A stretch of 64,000 nt of DNA from Brevibacillus panacihumi W25 (GTDB taxonomy: Bacteria; Bacillota; Bacilli; Brevibacillales; Brevibacillaceae), in assembly GCF_000503775.1 (NCBI RefSeq), contig NZ_KI629785.1:1-64000 (forward strand), read 5' to 3'. Under the pieces are notes generated by a model. It was given only the letters and a program-made list of their open reading frames with translations, was not told where the DNA came from and did no database searches. A program made the translations under genes and the position numbers. Position 1 is the first letter of the stretch; the number at the start of each line of letters is the position of its first letter. Shown here piece after piece: positions 53,353-62,131 of this stretch.

Positions 53353-53913
53353 CTATGCTTCCTCCCCTATTCTCTTTCCAAGCGGGGTCGTAATCCCATC
53401 CATGCTCACTGCATTTTTTTCCTTCCAATAGGTTTCCAAGCCTGTTGATCCTTTATTCTCGGCCCATTTGATTAACTGGTTCCGTTCCCCCTCGTAGGAC
53501 AATAAAGGCATACTGAAGCCGCAGGAGGTTTTGACAGAGTGAATATCAGCCACGATGATTTGTCTGCTTCCTGGCACCAGATCAAATAGCGGGGCCAATT
53601 CCTCCCATTCCGCAGAGCCAGGCAAATAGACAGCTGCTGTACCGTACAACCGCAGAATCAACGGTTTTTCTCCAAAGGAAACAAACATGAATGTAATGCG
53701 GTTGTTCTCATTCAGATGAGCGCTAGTCTCATTGCCGCTCCCGGTCAAATCAAGATAGGCCACTCGATTTGTGGACAAGATGCGGAAGGTATCATACCCT
53801 TTTGGCGACAGATTGACATGACCTGTCGCAGCCGCCGTACCGACGAAAAAAAGAGGCTGCCCTTTCATAAACGCTTCATGCTCCGGCATGATGGATTCAA
53901 ATACTCTGCCCAT
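53353..53913 (-). CDS. Pyridoxamine 5'-phosphate oxidase-like flavoprotein
   Basis: About 186 aa from ATG 53913 (GAGGAGAG upstream). PLFFVGTAAATGHVNLSPKGYDTF and VAYLDLTGSGNETSAHLNEN are the PNPOx-like split-barrel FMN-binding pattern. LRLYGTAAVY fits the same fold. A general FMN/F420-type reductase role is inferred; true PdxH is unlikely because the family here is short and divergent. Confidence 0.88.
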   Translation of the reverse strand: MGRVFESIMPEHEAFMKGQPLFFVGTAAATGHVNLSPKGYDTFRILSTNRVAYLDLTGSGNETSAHLNENNRITFMFVSFGEKPLILRLYGTAAVYLPGSAEWEELAPLFDLVPGSRQIIVADIHSVKTSCGFSMPLLSYEGERNQLIKWAENKGSTGLETYWKEKNAVSMDGITTPLGKRIGEEA

Positions 53914-54027
53914 TCCCAACTCTCCTCTACGAACGTCGTTTTCTCTCTTTATACCATATTCTCCCTTAGGAACATTTTTTTCTACAAAAAAAGTCGTTCT
54001 CCAAGAACGACCCTCTAGAAAAGCCTA

Positions 54028-54945
54028 TCATGCACGCTTTTCCCGCACACTTAAGATGACTCCAAAAATGATGATGGTTCCTCCGAGCAAATCGAATATG
54101 CGCAAAACTTCATGAAGGACTACGATTGAGAAAAGAACGCCGAAAATAGGAACGAGGTTCATCAGCGCCACTGCAGTACTAGAACTGAGGGTGCGCAGTC
54201 CATAGTTATACAACATAAATGCTGCAACAGAGCAGAAAATTCCAAGGTAGAGCAGGACCCAGAGTGACTCCGTGCTCGGCATCTGCCACCTGGATTGCTC
54301 AATGAAGGCAAGCGGAATAAATGCAAGCGTCCCTGCAATCGTTTGGTAAAACGAGACCGTGACCATCGAGTAATGTTTGACAACTTTACGTGTGATAAAG
54401 CTATAACCTGCAAACACAAAACCCGCTAGAATCAGGATTACATTGCCTGTCAGCTGCCCCGAGCTCTCCGCTGTGCTGCTGCCTGAGATCAAATACACTC
54501 CAAATACTGCCATTACGATCCCTAGTGACTTAACCATTGAAATTTTCACACGAAAAAAGATAAATTCCAAGAGTGCTGTTATCGCTGGATATGAAGCAAC
54601 AATCAGCGCGGCGCTCGAAGCTGTTGTCAGCTCAAGTCCGATATTTTCAAGCGCAAAATAAAGAGTGGTTCCCAATACTCCGCTCAGCCCCATTAATCCG
54701 ATGTCCTTCGGCGCGGGTCTTGCGAATTCTTTTCTCGCTAGCATGATCGCTCCTAAAATCATCGAGGCAATGACAAACCGTGCGGCTCCCAATGTAAGAG
54801 GCGGAAAGGAACTGTAAGCAATCTTCGTCCCTACAAATGAGGTGCTCCAAAGCAAGATCGCAATGATGACAGCGAGTAAGGAAAGGCTGCTATTTTTTTG
54901 AGCCTTTGTCAGGAATGCTTTCTGGATCTCATTTGAAGTATCCAT
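54028..54945 (-). CDS. EamA/DMT-family transporter
   Basis: 305 aa from ATG 54945 (GGAGG 6 bases upstream). Ten membrane helices in two EamA repeats: LLWSTSFVGTKIAY, and FVFAGYSFITRKVV for the second. Family members export metabolites or amino acids. It is divergent from a TrmB-type regulator, with an inverted repeat between them, so it is probably that regulator's target. Confidence 0.9.
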   Translation of the reverse strand: MDTSNEIQKAFLTKAQKNSSLSLLAVIIAILLWSTSFVGTKIAYSSFPPLTLGAARFVIASMILGAIMLARKEFARPAPKDIGLMGLSGVLGTTLYFALENIGLELTTASSAALIVASYPAITALLEFIFFRVKISMVKSLGIVMAVFGVYLISGSSTAESSGQLTGNVILILAGFVFAGYSFITRKVVKHYSMVTVSFYQTIAGTLAFIPLAFIEQSRWQMPSTESLWVLLYLGIFCSVAAFMLYNYGLRTLSSSTAVALMNLVPIFGVLFSIVVLHEVLRIFDLLGGTIIIFGVILSVREKRA

Positions 54946-54982
54946 GATGTACCTCCAAGGTATGAATATCGCCATTATTTTA

Positions 54983-55002
54983 GTTGCTACTTTGGTAGCA
55001 AC
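54983..55002. promoter_or_regulatory. Inverted repeat between the EamA and TrmB-type genes
   Basis: GTTGCTAC (54983-54990) and GTAGCAAC (54995-55002) with a TTTG spacer lie 38 bases upstream of the EamA start. The likely binding site of the TrmB-type protein. Confidence 0.75.
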
Positions 55003-55104
55003 GTATTTACAGATATAACATTGGCATTATTTCCTGTCAAGTGTAATAATGGGGAAAGAGAGCACATCGGACTTTTTAAAGAAGGGCGTCTAGGGGGTTC
55101 ACAA

Positions 55105-55968
55105 ATGAAATCAGAAGTCATTCGAATTCTGCAGGATTTGAATTTTACCGAATACGAAGCCAAAGCATACCTGGCTCTTCTGGATAAATCTCCTTTAACG
55201 GGGTATGCCATATCTTTGAACTCAGGTGTACCACGTTCTAAAATCTATGAAGTGTTAAACGGAATGGTGGAACGCGGCGACATCATGATCAGCCACGAAG
55301 ATCCTTCGTTATATACGCCACTGCAGCCACAAGAGCTCATCAAATTGAAAAAAAGGAAACTCGTATCTTCATTAGAGGCTGCCGAAACTGCACTTTCCCA
55401 CTACTCTTATGTCTCCTTAAATCGGGAAAACATTTGGAACATCACCGGCTGTGAAGCGATTTTGAGCCGTACCGCGGAAGCGATCAATCGAGCTACCGGA
55501 CGTATTTTACTAGAGATCTGGACGGAAGAAGCCAAACTGCTAGAATCGGAACTGAGGATGGCGGCCGAACGAGGCGTCGAGATTTTGATTGTCGTATATG
55601 GTGAATTGCAGTTTGACTTTGCTCAAGTGTACCCCCATGATTCAAGTGAGGAGATTACGCAGGAATACGGCGGACGTTGGATTGTGGCTAGCATCGACGA
55701 CCGGGAAGTGGTAGCGGGCGTCGTTTCTCTCGGAGCGGACAGCCGCGCCGCTTGGACTATGCACCCTGGTCTCGTCATGCCGATCACCGAGGTAATCATC
55801 CATGACTTGTACATTTACGAAATGATGCAGGCACACCGTGAAACACTGGAACATACATTTGGCCCCGATCTGATCGAATTGCGGAAGAAGTATAACATTG
55901 GGCCGTCTGGCTACAGTATGGCGATGAAGCTAGGGTTGGAAAACCCGCTTCCTAACAAAGGGATTTGA
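55105..55968 (+). CDS. TrmB-family sugar/effector-responsive regulator
   Basis: 287 aa from ATG 55105 (AGGGGG upstream). An N-terminal TrmB-type winged helix (NFTEYEAKAYLALLDKSPLTGY, then GVPRSKIYEVLNGMVERGDI) is followed by a coiled coil and a phospholipase D-like C-terminal effector domain. It is divergent from the EamA transporter, which it probably controls. TrmB proteins are mostly archaeal but known in Bacilli. Confidence 0.9.
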   Translation: MKSEVIRILQDLNFTEYEAKAYLALLDKSPLTGYAISLNSGVPRSKIYEVLNGMVERGDIMISHEDPSLYTPLQPQELIKLKKRKLVSSLEAAETALSHYSYVSLNRENIWNITGCEAILSRTAEAINRATGRILLEIWTEEAKLLESELRMAAERGVEILIVVYGELQFDFAQVYPHDSSEEITQEYGGRWIVASIDDREVVAGVVSLGADSRAAWTMHPGLVMPITEVIIHDLYIYEMMQAHRETLEHTFGPDLIELRKKYNIGPSGYSMAMKLGLENPLPNKGI

Positions 55969-55971
55969 AGA

Positions 55972-56008
55972 AAAGCCGTATCTTCCCACAATGGGTTGAT
56001 ACGGCTTT
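55972..56008. terminator. Terminator between convergent genes
   Basis: AAAGCCGTATC (55972-55982) and GATACGGCTTT (55998-56008) form a perfect 11-bp stem between the TrmB-type and VOC genes. Confidence 0.8.
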
Positions 56009-56016
56009 CACGATGT

Positions 56017-56448
56017 TTATTCTTCTTTTCTACCTTCAGTATAGATTTGAAACGTAACACCGAACTTGTCTGTTACATCTCCAAAAGCTGGGCTGAAAAA
56101 GGTTTCCTGCAGCGGCATGTTGACCTTGCCGTCTTGTTGCAAGGCGTCGTAGAGTTTCTTCGCCTGTTCCACATCACTCACCTGGATACAAATGGTTACA
56201 TTCTTCCCTACTTGAACGGTCTGCCCTGGGAATGTATCGGAAAACATGAGTTCCGACTCGCCCACTTTGAGCATGGCATGGGAGATGCGATTTTTGGCTT
56301 CTTCTGGCAAGGGATATTCCGGATTTTCCGGCATATCGCCAAATGCTTGCAAGAATAGAACCTGGGCATCCAATGCTTTTTCATAGAAATCGATCGCTTC
56401 CCGGGTATTCCCGTCCATGATGAGGTAAGGTGTCAAACGCAAGGACAT
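56017..56448 (-). CDS. VOC-family protein (PhnB/YjdN-like)
   Basis: 143 aa. RLTPYLIMDGNTREAIDFYEKAL and GESELMFSD, TDKFGVTFQIY are typical of PhnB-like glyoxalase/bleomycin-resistance-fold proteins. Two betaalphabetabetabeta units are present. Function unknown. Confidence 0.93.
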   Translation of the reverse strand: MSLRLTPYLIMDGNTREAIDFYEKALDAQVLFLQAFGDMPENPEYPLPEEAKNRISHAMLKVGESELMFSDTFPGQTVQVGKNVTICIQVSDVEQAKKLYDALQQDGKVNMPLQETFFSPAFGDVTDKFGVTFQIYTEGRKEE

Positions 56449-56560
56449 GTATAAACAACCCTTTCTTCATTTGGAATTTGTTACTCTCTCACACTCTTAT
56501 TATAGGATTCGAACACAGTGGAGATTTCTTTCAGATTGCTCTTTATCACGGCTTACAGCA

Positions 56561-57169
56561 TTATTTTTTGCGGAAATAACGCAAAAGCTTGATCAGCAGC
56601 AAGACGAAAATCAAGATTCCAATCCCGATTCCGATTATCTTCAAATAGCGTTCCACCAATTCAAGCATAAATTGCCATTGGTCGCCAAAAAAATAACCGA
56701 TCCCGAAAAAGACAGCCACCCAGATCGCCAAGCCTGTATAGGCGTAGAGCAACACATTGCGAAAAGGAACGCGAATAATGCCCATGAAATACCCGATGAA
56801 CTGTCTGATGCCGGGTACAAAAAAACCGACGAACAGAAGCTTGTCTCCATACTTGTCATAATAGCGACGAGTATTCTCCAAATGAGCGGGTTTGATAAAC
56901 AGCCACTTTCCATAACGGGAGATCAGCGGTTGACCCAATCGATAACCCAGAAAATAGGTGATGGTAAACCCGACGGTAGCCCCGATATAAGCCATCAGGA
57001 TCGCGCTCCCGCCATGCAGGACACCTTTATAAGAAAGAAAACCCGTATACGTTAAGGTACTGTTCCCCGGGGGGATGGGCAAAGCGATAAAATCTAGCGG
57101 CAATCCGATTAACAGAACAAGATAGCCGTACTGGGCAAACAAGCGTTCTACAATCTCAATCAATTGCAT
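56561..57169 (-). CDS. DedA-family membrane protein
   Basis: About 202 aa from ATG 57169 (GAGGAGC upstream). FIALPIPPGNSTLTYTGFLSYKG, GFTITYFLGYRLG and FVGFFVPGIRQFIGYFMGI are the VTT/SNARE-assoc domain. DedA proteins move undecaprenyl phosphate or support membrane homeostasis. The tail is basic. Confidence 0.94.
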   Translation of the reverse strand: MQLIEIVERLFAQYGYLVLLIGLPLDFIALPIPPGNSTLTYTGFLSYKGVLHGGSAILMAYIGATVGFTITYFLGYRLGQPLISRYGKWLFIKPAHLENTRRYYDKYGDKLLFVGFFVPGIRQFIGYFMGIIRVPFRNVLLYAYTGLAIWVAVFFGIGYFFGDQWQFMLELVERYLKIIGIGIGILIFVLLLIKLLRYFRKK

Positions 57170-57305
57170 GGACAAGCTCCTCGAGAAATCCTTTGTGGAA
57201 TGGTAATATGTTCGAGAACCAGATGAATTCCTCCTCTATCAGGCCCCAAACATACCCTACTCCTTTTACGTACGCTGTGTAATTTGGTTACAAGCGAGGA
57301 GCTTG

Positions 57306-57692
57306 CTACTTCCCTTTGGTCTCCCTCTCTTGCTTGACGATTTTGGGCACCCGATCTACCATTCCTTCCGAGTCCTGGTGCTCGATGTAATGAGCAAGGG
57401 CAGCCAGCTTGTTGTCCCAGAACTGTTCATAGTAAGCGAGCCACTGCTTTAATTCCCGCAGGGGTTCCGGCTGCATACGGTACCGTGTCTCCCTCCCGAC
57501 CTTCCTCTCCTGAACCAGCCCAGCCTCTGCGAGAATTCGCAAATGCTTGGAGACAGCAGTACGACTGATCGGAAAATGTCCGCTGATAACCGTAACAGGC
57601 ATTTCCTGCTCGACCAATAGCTGCAGGAGTCTGCGGCGAGTCGGATCGGCGATGGCCTGAAAGACATCGTACTTGGGTGCAGATGAAGCCAT
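57306..57692 (-). CDS. ArsR-family regulator (AHSA1 partner)
   Basis: 128 aa. FQAIADPTRRRLLQLLVEQEM and SRTAVSKHLRILAEAGLVQERKVGRETRY form the winged helix; PLRELKQWLAYYEQFWDNKL is typical of the ArsR subgroup paired with AHSA1 proteins, without metal-binding cysteines. It begins 2 bases after the AHSA1 stop. Probably binds the two sites at 58144-58199. Confidence 0.93.
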   Translation of the reverse strand: MASSAPKYDVFQAIADPTRRRLLQLLVEQEMPVTVISGHFPISRTAVSKHLRILAEAGLVQERKVGRETRYRMQPEPLRELKQWLAYYEQFWDNKLAALAHYIEHQDSEGMVDRVPKIVKQERETKGK

Positions 57693-57694
57693 TC

Positions 57695-58126
57695 TTATTT
57701 CTCCACGTAAGTGCCGAGCACTTGGATAAGTTTTTCCCAGCCATTGTCCATGTTATTGCGAATTTGCGTATGCGGCGCACCAAATTCTGTGACCTGATCG
57801 GCGCTCCATCCGGAGTGGATCAGAGTAAAGTTCGTGTACTCTCCCTCTTCTTGCAGTTCAAATGTCAGCGTCCAGTCCTTTCCCCAACGAAAAGCAAGAC
57901 GGCGAGGCGCTTCTACTACCGTCACTTCGCAGGGAGACATCCCGAATTGGCCTGCATTCAGGTGAAAGGAATGGCCGACTTCGGGTACCAAATCATTGGG
58001 CATAAACCATGCTGCCAGACCTTCCGACGTCGCAACGGCATCCCAAACTTTTTGAATCGGCGCATGAAAACGCATCGTTCTGCGAATATCAGGCAATGTC
58101 CCCTGCTGATTTTCTTTTTCTGTCAT
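57695..58126 (-). CDS. SRPBCC/AHSA1-family protein
   Basis: About 143 aa; ATG 58126 follows GGAGG by 9 bases, the earlier ATG 58135 abuts it. RFHAPIQKVWDAVATSEGLAAWFMP and WSADQVTEFGAPH... identify the START-like AHSA1 fold, which binds hydrophobic ligands. It forms a bicistron with the ArsR gene. Confidence 0.92.
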   Translation of the reverse strand: MTEKENQQGTLPDIRRTMRFHAPIQKVWDAVATSEGLAAWFMPNDLVPEVGHSFHLNAGQFGMSPCEVTVVEAPRRLAFRWGKDWTLTFELQEEGEYTNFTLIHSGWSADQVTEFGAPHTQIRNNMDNGWEKLIQVLGTYVEK

Positions 58127-58143
58127 CTCGATCATCCTCCATT

Positions 58144-58199
58144 ACGAAACCTTTTCGTTTCATGTTCGAACCTCATATTACGACACCATTTGGTTTCGT
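58144..58199 (-). promoter_or_regulatory. Two ArsR-type operators before the AHSA1 gene
   Basis: ACGAAACCTTTTCGT (58144-58158) and ACGACACCATTTGGTTTCGT (58180-58199) share ACGAmACC/GGTkTCGT half-sites. They cover the promoter region of the AHSA1-ArsR bicistron. Confidence 0.65.
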
Positions 58200-58291
58200 G
58201 TCAAGACGCATGTCTGAATGAGCCACTGGTCCCGTCACTCCTACTATTCCGCCTACTACGCAGGTTTTATACAGAAAAAACCACCCCCGAT

Positions 58292-58309
58292 CCAGGTTCT
58301 ACAACCTGG
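58292..58309 (-). terminator. Terminator of the mnt operon
   Basis: CCAGGTT and AACCTGG with a CTAC loop form the inner stem, and AACCA/TGGTT an outer one; TTTTT follows on the minus strand. Confidence 0.8.
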
Positions 58310-58340
58310 CGAAGATGGTTGACAAGTGGCTTGCTCCTGT

Positions 58341-59222
58341 TTATGGGGAATCCGACGCGGAAACGGGACGGATATAACGCGACAACATGCCGTGCTTCGG
58401 CGAACAAAGAAAGCTGAATAGAAATACAAGCCCTGTCGCGAAAGCCATGGAGCCTGAGATGGAAGTATCCAGCCAGACAGCGATCATATAGCCGACAATG
58501 GCTGAGACGACGCCGAAGGAGCTGCTCAGAACCAGCATGAGGGACAGCCGATCGGTCCAGAGGTACGCTGATGCTGCCGGTGTGATCAGCATCGCGACAA
58601 CCATGATTGCTCCCACTGCGTCAAATGCCGCGACTGTAGTGACTGACACGAGAGACATGAACAAATAGTGCATGAACACGACGGGTATCCCGATGCTCGC
58701 AGCCAAACCGGGGTCAAACGAAGTGATTTTCCACTCCTTGTAAAAGAGGAGGAGGACCAGCAACACCACAGCCAGCACTACAAGCAGAATAAAGGTGGCT
58801 TCAGGAAACTCGCCAATCCAAGGAAGCTCTATGACATTCCAGGGTACGAAGGTAATTTCTCCCATGAGTGCATGTTGAATATCCAAGTGGGCATTCCCTA
58901 CCTTGGTCGCGATCAGGATCACACCAATCGCAAACATTGATGTAAAAACCACGCCGATCGCAGCTTCCTGCTGAACACCTCTCGCGTGAAACCACTGTAC
59001 CAGAACCGCCGTCAACAAACCTGCCAGTACGGCGCCGATCAACATATGAATGCCGCTTAGCTCCCGTGTAACCAGATATGCCGTTACGATCCCGAGCAGC
59101 ACGGTGTGGCTGATCGCGTCCGCCATCATCGCCATGCGCCGCAAGATCAAAAATACACCAATCAACCCGCAGGACAAGCCTACCAGGGATGCGGTGAGCA
59201 GTATCCAGGCCGTGTAGCTCAT
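58341..59222 (-). CDS. mntD: Manganese/zinc ABC transporter permease MntD
   Basis: 293 aa, ABC-3 family, 8 membrane helices. RRMAMMADAISHTVLLGIV and FDAVGAIMVVAMLITPAASAYL are family marks. Its ATG overlaps the mntC stop (ATGA). Last gene of mntABCD. Confidence 0.93.
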   Translation of the reverse strand: MSYTAWILLTASLVGLSCGLIGVFLILRRMAMMADAISHTVLLGIVTAYLVTRELSGIHMLIGAVLAGLLTAVLVQWFHARGVQQEAAIGVVFTSMFAIGVILIATKVGNAHLDIQHALMGEITFVPWNVIELPWIGEFPEATFILLVVLAVVLLVLLLFYKEWKITSFDPGLAASIGIPVVFMHYLFMSLVSVTTVAAFDAVGAIMVVAMLITPAASAYLWTDRLSLMLVLSSSFGVVSAIVGYMIAVWLDTSISGSMAFATGLVFLFSFLCSPKHGMLSRYIRPVSASDSP

Positions 59223-60154
59223 CCGACCTCTCCTCCTCTCTGCGGACCTTTCGCACCCGAAGCTTCAATCGACGCATACCGCAGTTCTCTCTTTTGCAGC
59301 TGGATTTGCATGGCTTTTGTCAACAAGCCCTTCTCCATTCCAAAAACGAGTGACACGACGAACAAGACCGAAGATGCGAGTACAATAAACGGACCGGTGG
59401 GCCATCCGACTCCCATCGTGCTTACCAACGTGCCGATCACACCCGAACCGCCGCCAAAAATCGCCGATAGGATCACCATCCATTTGAAGGAATGGGTCCA
59501 ATACCGGGCGCTGACTGCCGGGATAATCAGAAGGGCAGCCATCAGAATGACACCTACTGCTTGGATGCCGATCACGATCACCATGACAAGAACAGCGAGA
59601 TAGATCCCATCCATGAATCGACGTGATAGGCCAAGCCCGCGTGCAAAGTCGGGGTCGAATAAAAACAATTTCCATTCCTTGAAAGCGATCGAAACAACGA
59701 GGATGACAATCGCTGCGAGCACCATCATCATGTATACATCTTTTCGTACCATCGATGCTGCCTGCCCGAAGATAAAGCTGTCCAGACCGCTTTGGTTTCC
59801 CCCTGCAAAACGATTGACGATGGTCAGCATCATGATGCCAAAGCCAAAAAATACAGACAGAATCATGCCCATTGCCGTATCTTCTTTGATTCGGCTGGAA
59901 GAGCGGATCCATTGGATCATCAGGGCCCCGAACAGAGCGCTTATCGCTGCCCCGGCGATCATGACCGGCATATTTTTTGTGCCAATCAGCCAAAATCCTA
60001 TGACCACACCGGGCAGGGCTGCATGGGATAGAGCATCACTCATCAGACTTTGGCGCTTCCAGTAGGCAAGACATCCGATCATGCCGGATGCCATGCCCAG
60101 AATCAGTGTGCTGAATAACACCCACTGCGCATTTGCAGATAGAAGCATTCCCAT
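59219..60154 (-). CDS. mntC: Manganese/zinc ABC transporter permease MntC
   Basis: About 311 aa from ATG 60154 (AAGGAGG upstream). RQSLMSDALSHAALPGVVIGF and QAVGVILMAALLIIPAVSARYW match the ABC-3 permease family; paralogue of MntD. The order binding protein-ATPase-permease-permease equals B. subtilis mntABCD. Confidence 0.93.
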   Translation of the reverse strand: MGMLLSANAQWVLFSTLILGMASGMIGCLAYWKRQSLMSDALSHAALPGVVIGFWLIGTKNMPVMIAGAAISALFGALMIQWIRSSSRIKEDTAMGMILSVFFGFGIMMLTIVNRFAGGNQSGLDSFIFGQAASMVRKDVYMMMVLAAIVILVVSIAFKEWKLFLFDPDFARGLGLSRRFMDGIYLAVLVMVIVIGIQAVGVILMAALLIIPAVSARYWTHSFKWMVILSAIFGGGSGVIGTLVSTMGVGWPTGPFIVLASSVLFVVSLVFGMEKGLLTKAMQIQLQKRELRYASIEASGAKGPQRGGEVG

Positions 60155-60156
60155 CA

Positions 60157-60885
60157 CTACGCCTCCTTCATCCAGCGTAGCGTCCCGCCGTAAGCACGGT
60201 ACACATTGTCCTTCGTGAAGACCTCTTTAGTCCTGCCGTGTGCGACAACGGTTCGATTCAAAAGCAAGACATGATCGAAATAATCTTCTACCGTCTGCAA
60301 ATCATGATGAACAACCATGACCGTTTTGCCTTTGTTCTTCAATTCCTTCAGCGTCGTCATGATGGCCCGCTCGGTGGCAGCATCAACCCCTGCAAGTGGC
60401 TCATCCATGAAGTACAGATCTGCGTCCTGGACCAATGCCCGTGCGAGAAACACACGCTGCTGCTGGCCACCTGATAGCTGGCTGATCTGTCTCGATGCAT
60501 AATCGGCCATTCCCATCTGATCCAGCGAAGCAAGTGCCTTTTCCCGATGAGTTCGGGTGGGCCATTTCAGCCAACCAACCTGTCCATACAAGCCCATCAT
60601 GACGACATCAAGCGCGTTGGTCGGAAAATCCCAGTCTACAGAGCCGCGCTGAGGAACATACCCGATTCGTTTTTTCATCTTGGCATGTGTCGATCCGAAG
60701 AAAGAGACGGAACCGGACAGCTTCGGGTGAAGCTCCAGCATCACCTTCAACAATGTCGACTTTCCCGCACCATTGGGACCGACGATGCTTGTCAGCGAGC
60801 CGGGCTGCACCTGGAAGCTGACATCATGCAACACCTTGTTTTTACGATATGAAGCAGTTAAATCCGCTACCTCCAGAACACTCAT
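60157..60885 (-). CDS. mntB: Manganese/zinc ABC transporter ATPase MntB
   Basis: About 242 aa from ATG 60885. Walker A IVGPNGAGKSTLLK, signature QLSGGQQQRVFLARAL, Walker B LYFMDEPLAGVD and H-loop VVHHDL are complete. Followed directly by mntC. Confidence 0.95.
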   Translation of the reverse strand: MSVLEVADLTASYRKNKVLHDVSFQVQPGSLTSIVGPNGAGKSTLLKVMLELHPKLSGSVSFFGSTHAKMKKRIGYVPQRGSVDWDFPTNALDVVMMGLYGQVGWLKWPTRTHREKALASLDQMGMADYASRQISQLSGGQQQRVFLARALVQDADLYFMDEPLAGVDAATERAIMTTLKELKNKGKTVMVVHHDLQTVEDYFDHVLLLNRTVVAHGRTKEVFTKDNVYRAYGGTLRWMKEA

Positions 60886-60969
60886 GCTACTCGTCCTCTC
60901 CATTCGAGCATTTTCATCCTTCGCGCTCGTGTGATACGTACTCTCGTTCTCCTTGCAAAAACTGCCCTC

Positions 60970-61929
60970 CTATTGATTCAATGCCTGGAAAATCGTCTCT
61001 ACATTATGGCGGTACATCCCGATATAGGTGCCTTCCGGCGTCCCGGCATCACCCATCGCATCGGAGAATAGCTCTCCCCCGAGCTTGACTTCCAGACCTG
61101 CACTTCCGGCCCCTTCGATCACCGCTTTTATCGAATTTTGATTGATGCTGCTCTCCACGAAAACGGCAGGAATCTTGTACGCCAACAACAGCTCAATGGT
61201 AGATTGGATGTCGGAAATCCCAATCTCATCCTCCGTGCTCAATCCTTGCAGACCGACCACCTTCATCTCATGCAGCCTGCCGAAGTAGCCAAACGCATCG
61301 TGCGCTGTCACGAGGACGCGTTTTTCCTGAGGGATTTGCTTGAGCTTTTCCTGTGATTCGCGCTTGAGCGCATCCAGCTGCGAAAAGTATTTCTCTTTAT
61401 TGCCTTCAAAATATTCAGCATGCTCGGGGGCAAGCTTTTTCAATTCATCCGTGGCTGTCGCAAGTGCGATCTTCCACAGATCAATATCAAACCATACGTG
61501 AGGATCTAGCTGGCCATCCTCATCGCTGAGCAGTTTTTCTTTCGGAATCGACTCCGCAATGGCTGATACCGCTTTGGTTTTGCCGATCTGGCCAAAAATG
61601 TCTATCATATTTCCTTCCAAATGAATCCCGCTATACAGCACCAAATCAGCATTCTCCAGTTTTTTGATATCCCCCTGCGTGGCGTTGTACAAATGCGGGT
61701 CTACCCCAGGACCCATCAAACTCGTCACCTGTACTTTGTCGCCACCGATGAACGCGACAGGCTCTGCAATCTGGCCAATGGTCGTAACAACGGTAATCGT
61801 CTCTTTCGTCTGTGAAGGCTCCGTGCTGTTTGGCGCAGCAGTCGATCCGCAGCCTGTCAAAAACAAGACAGAGGCGCACACGCAAACGCCAACCTTCTGT
61901 ACGGCGGCTTTGATTCCTCGATTTCTCAC
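60970..61929 (-). CDS. mntA: Manganese/zinc-binding lipoprotein MntA
   Basis: 319 aa from GTG 61929 (AGGAGGAG upstream); the frame opens to 62001 but would start before the ribosome binding site. Lipoprotein signal peptide with LFLTGC. Metal ligands of the cluster A-I fold are seen: DPHLYN (His), DPHVWFD (His), a Glu in VFVESS and an Asp in LFSDAMG. There is no His-rich loop, so Mn(II) is more likely than Zn(II). Behind an MntR box. Confidence 0.94.
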   Translation of the reverse strand: MRNRGIKAAVQKVGVCVCASVLFLTGCGSTAAPNSTEPSQTKETITVVTTIGQIAEPVAFIGGDKVQVTSLMGPGVDPHLYNATQGDIKKLENADLVLYSGIHLEGNMIDIFGQIGKTKAVSAIAESIPKEKLLSDEDGQLDPHVWFDIDLWKIALATATDELKKLAPEHAEYFEGNKEKYFSQLDALKRESQEKLKQIPQEKRVLVTAHDAFGYFGRLHEMKVVGLQGLSTEDEIGISDIQSTIELLLAYKIPAVFVESSINQNSIKAVIEGAGSAGLEVKLGGELFSDAMGDAGTPEGTYIGMYRHNVETIFQALNQ

Positions 61930-61966
61930 ACTCTTCTCCTCCTGAAAATATGCTCGTTCACAAAAA

Positions 61967-61986
61967 TGTTTCCCTAAGGCAAATTT
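61967..61986 (-). promoter_or_regulatory. MntR box upstream of mntA
   Basis: On the minus strand AAATTTGCCTTAGGGAAACA (61986-61967) closely matches the MntR consensus (TTTGCnTnnGGnAAAC type) seen in front of B. subtilis mntH and mntA. It lies about 40-60 bases before the GTG, in the promoter region, so Mn(II)-MntR should repress the operon. Confidence 0.88.
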
Positions 61987-62076
61987 TATTGCTATATACA
62001 AAATATATTCCTCCGGCTAAATTTGTCAAGATTTTTCCTGCGACAAATTTCCAGATGTCGGAATAAAACAAAAAAA

Positions 62077-62116
62077 AGAAGCATCATCTCCATCTCGATG
62101 TGGAAATGATGCTTCT
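62077..62116 (-). terminator. Terminator of the yqaA-like gene
   Basis: A 16-bp stem (62077-62092 with 62101-62116, one mismatch) is followed on the minus strand by TTTTTTTT. Confidence 0.88.
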
Positions 62117-62131
62117 CGCTTCCAACACAAC

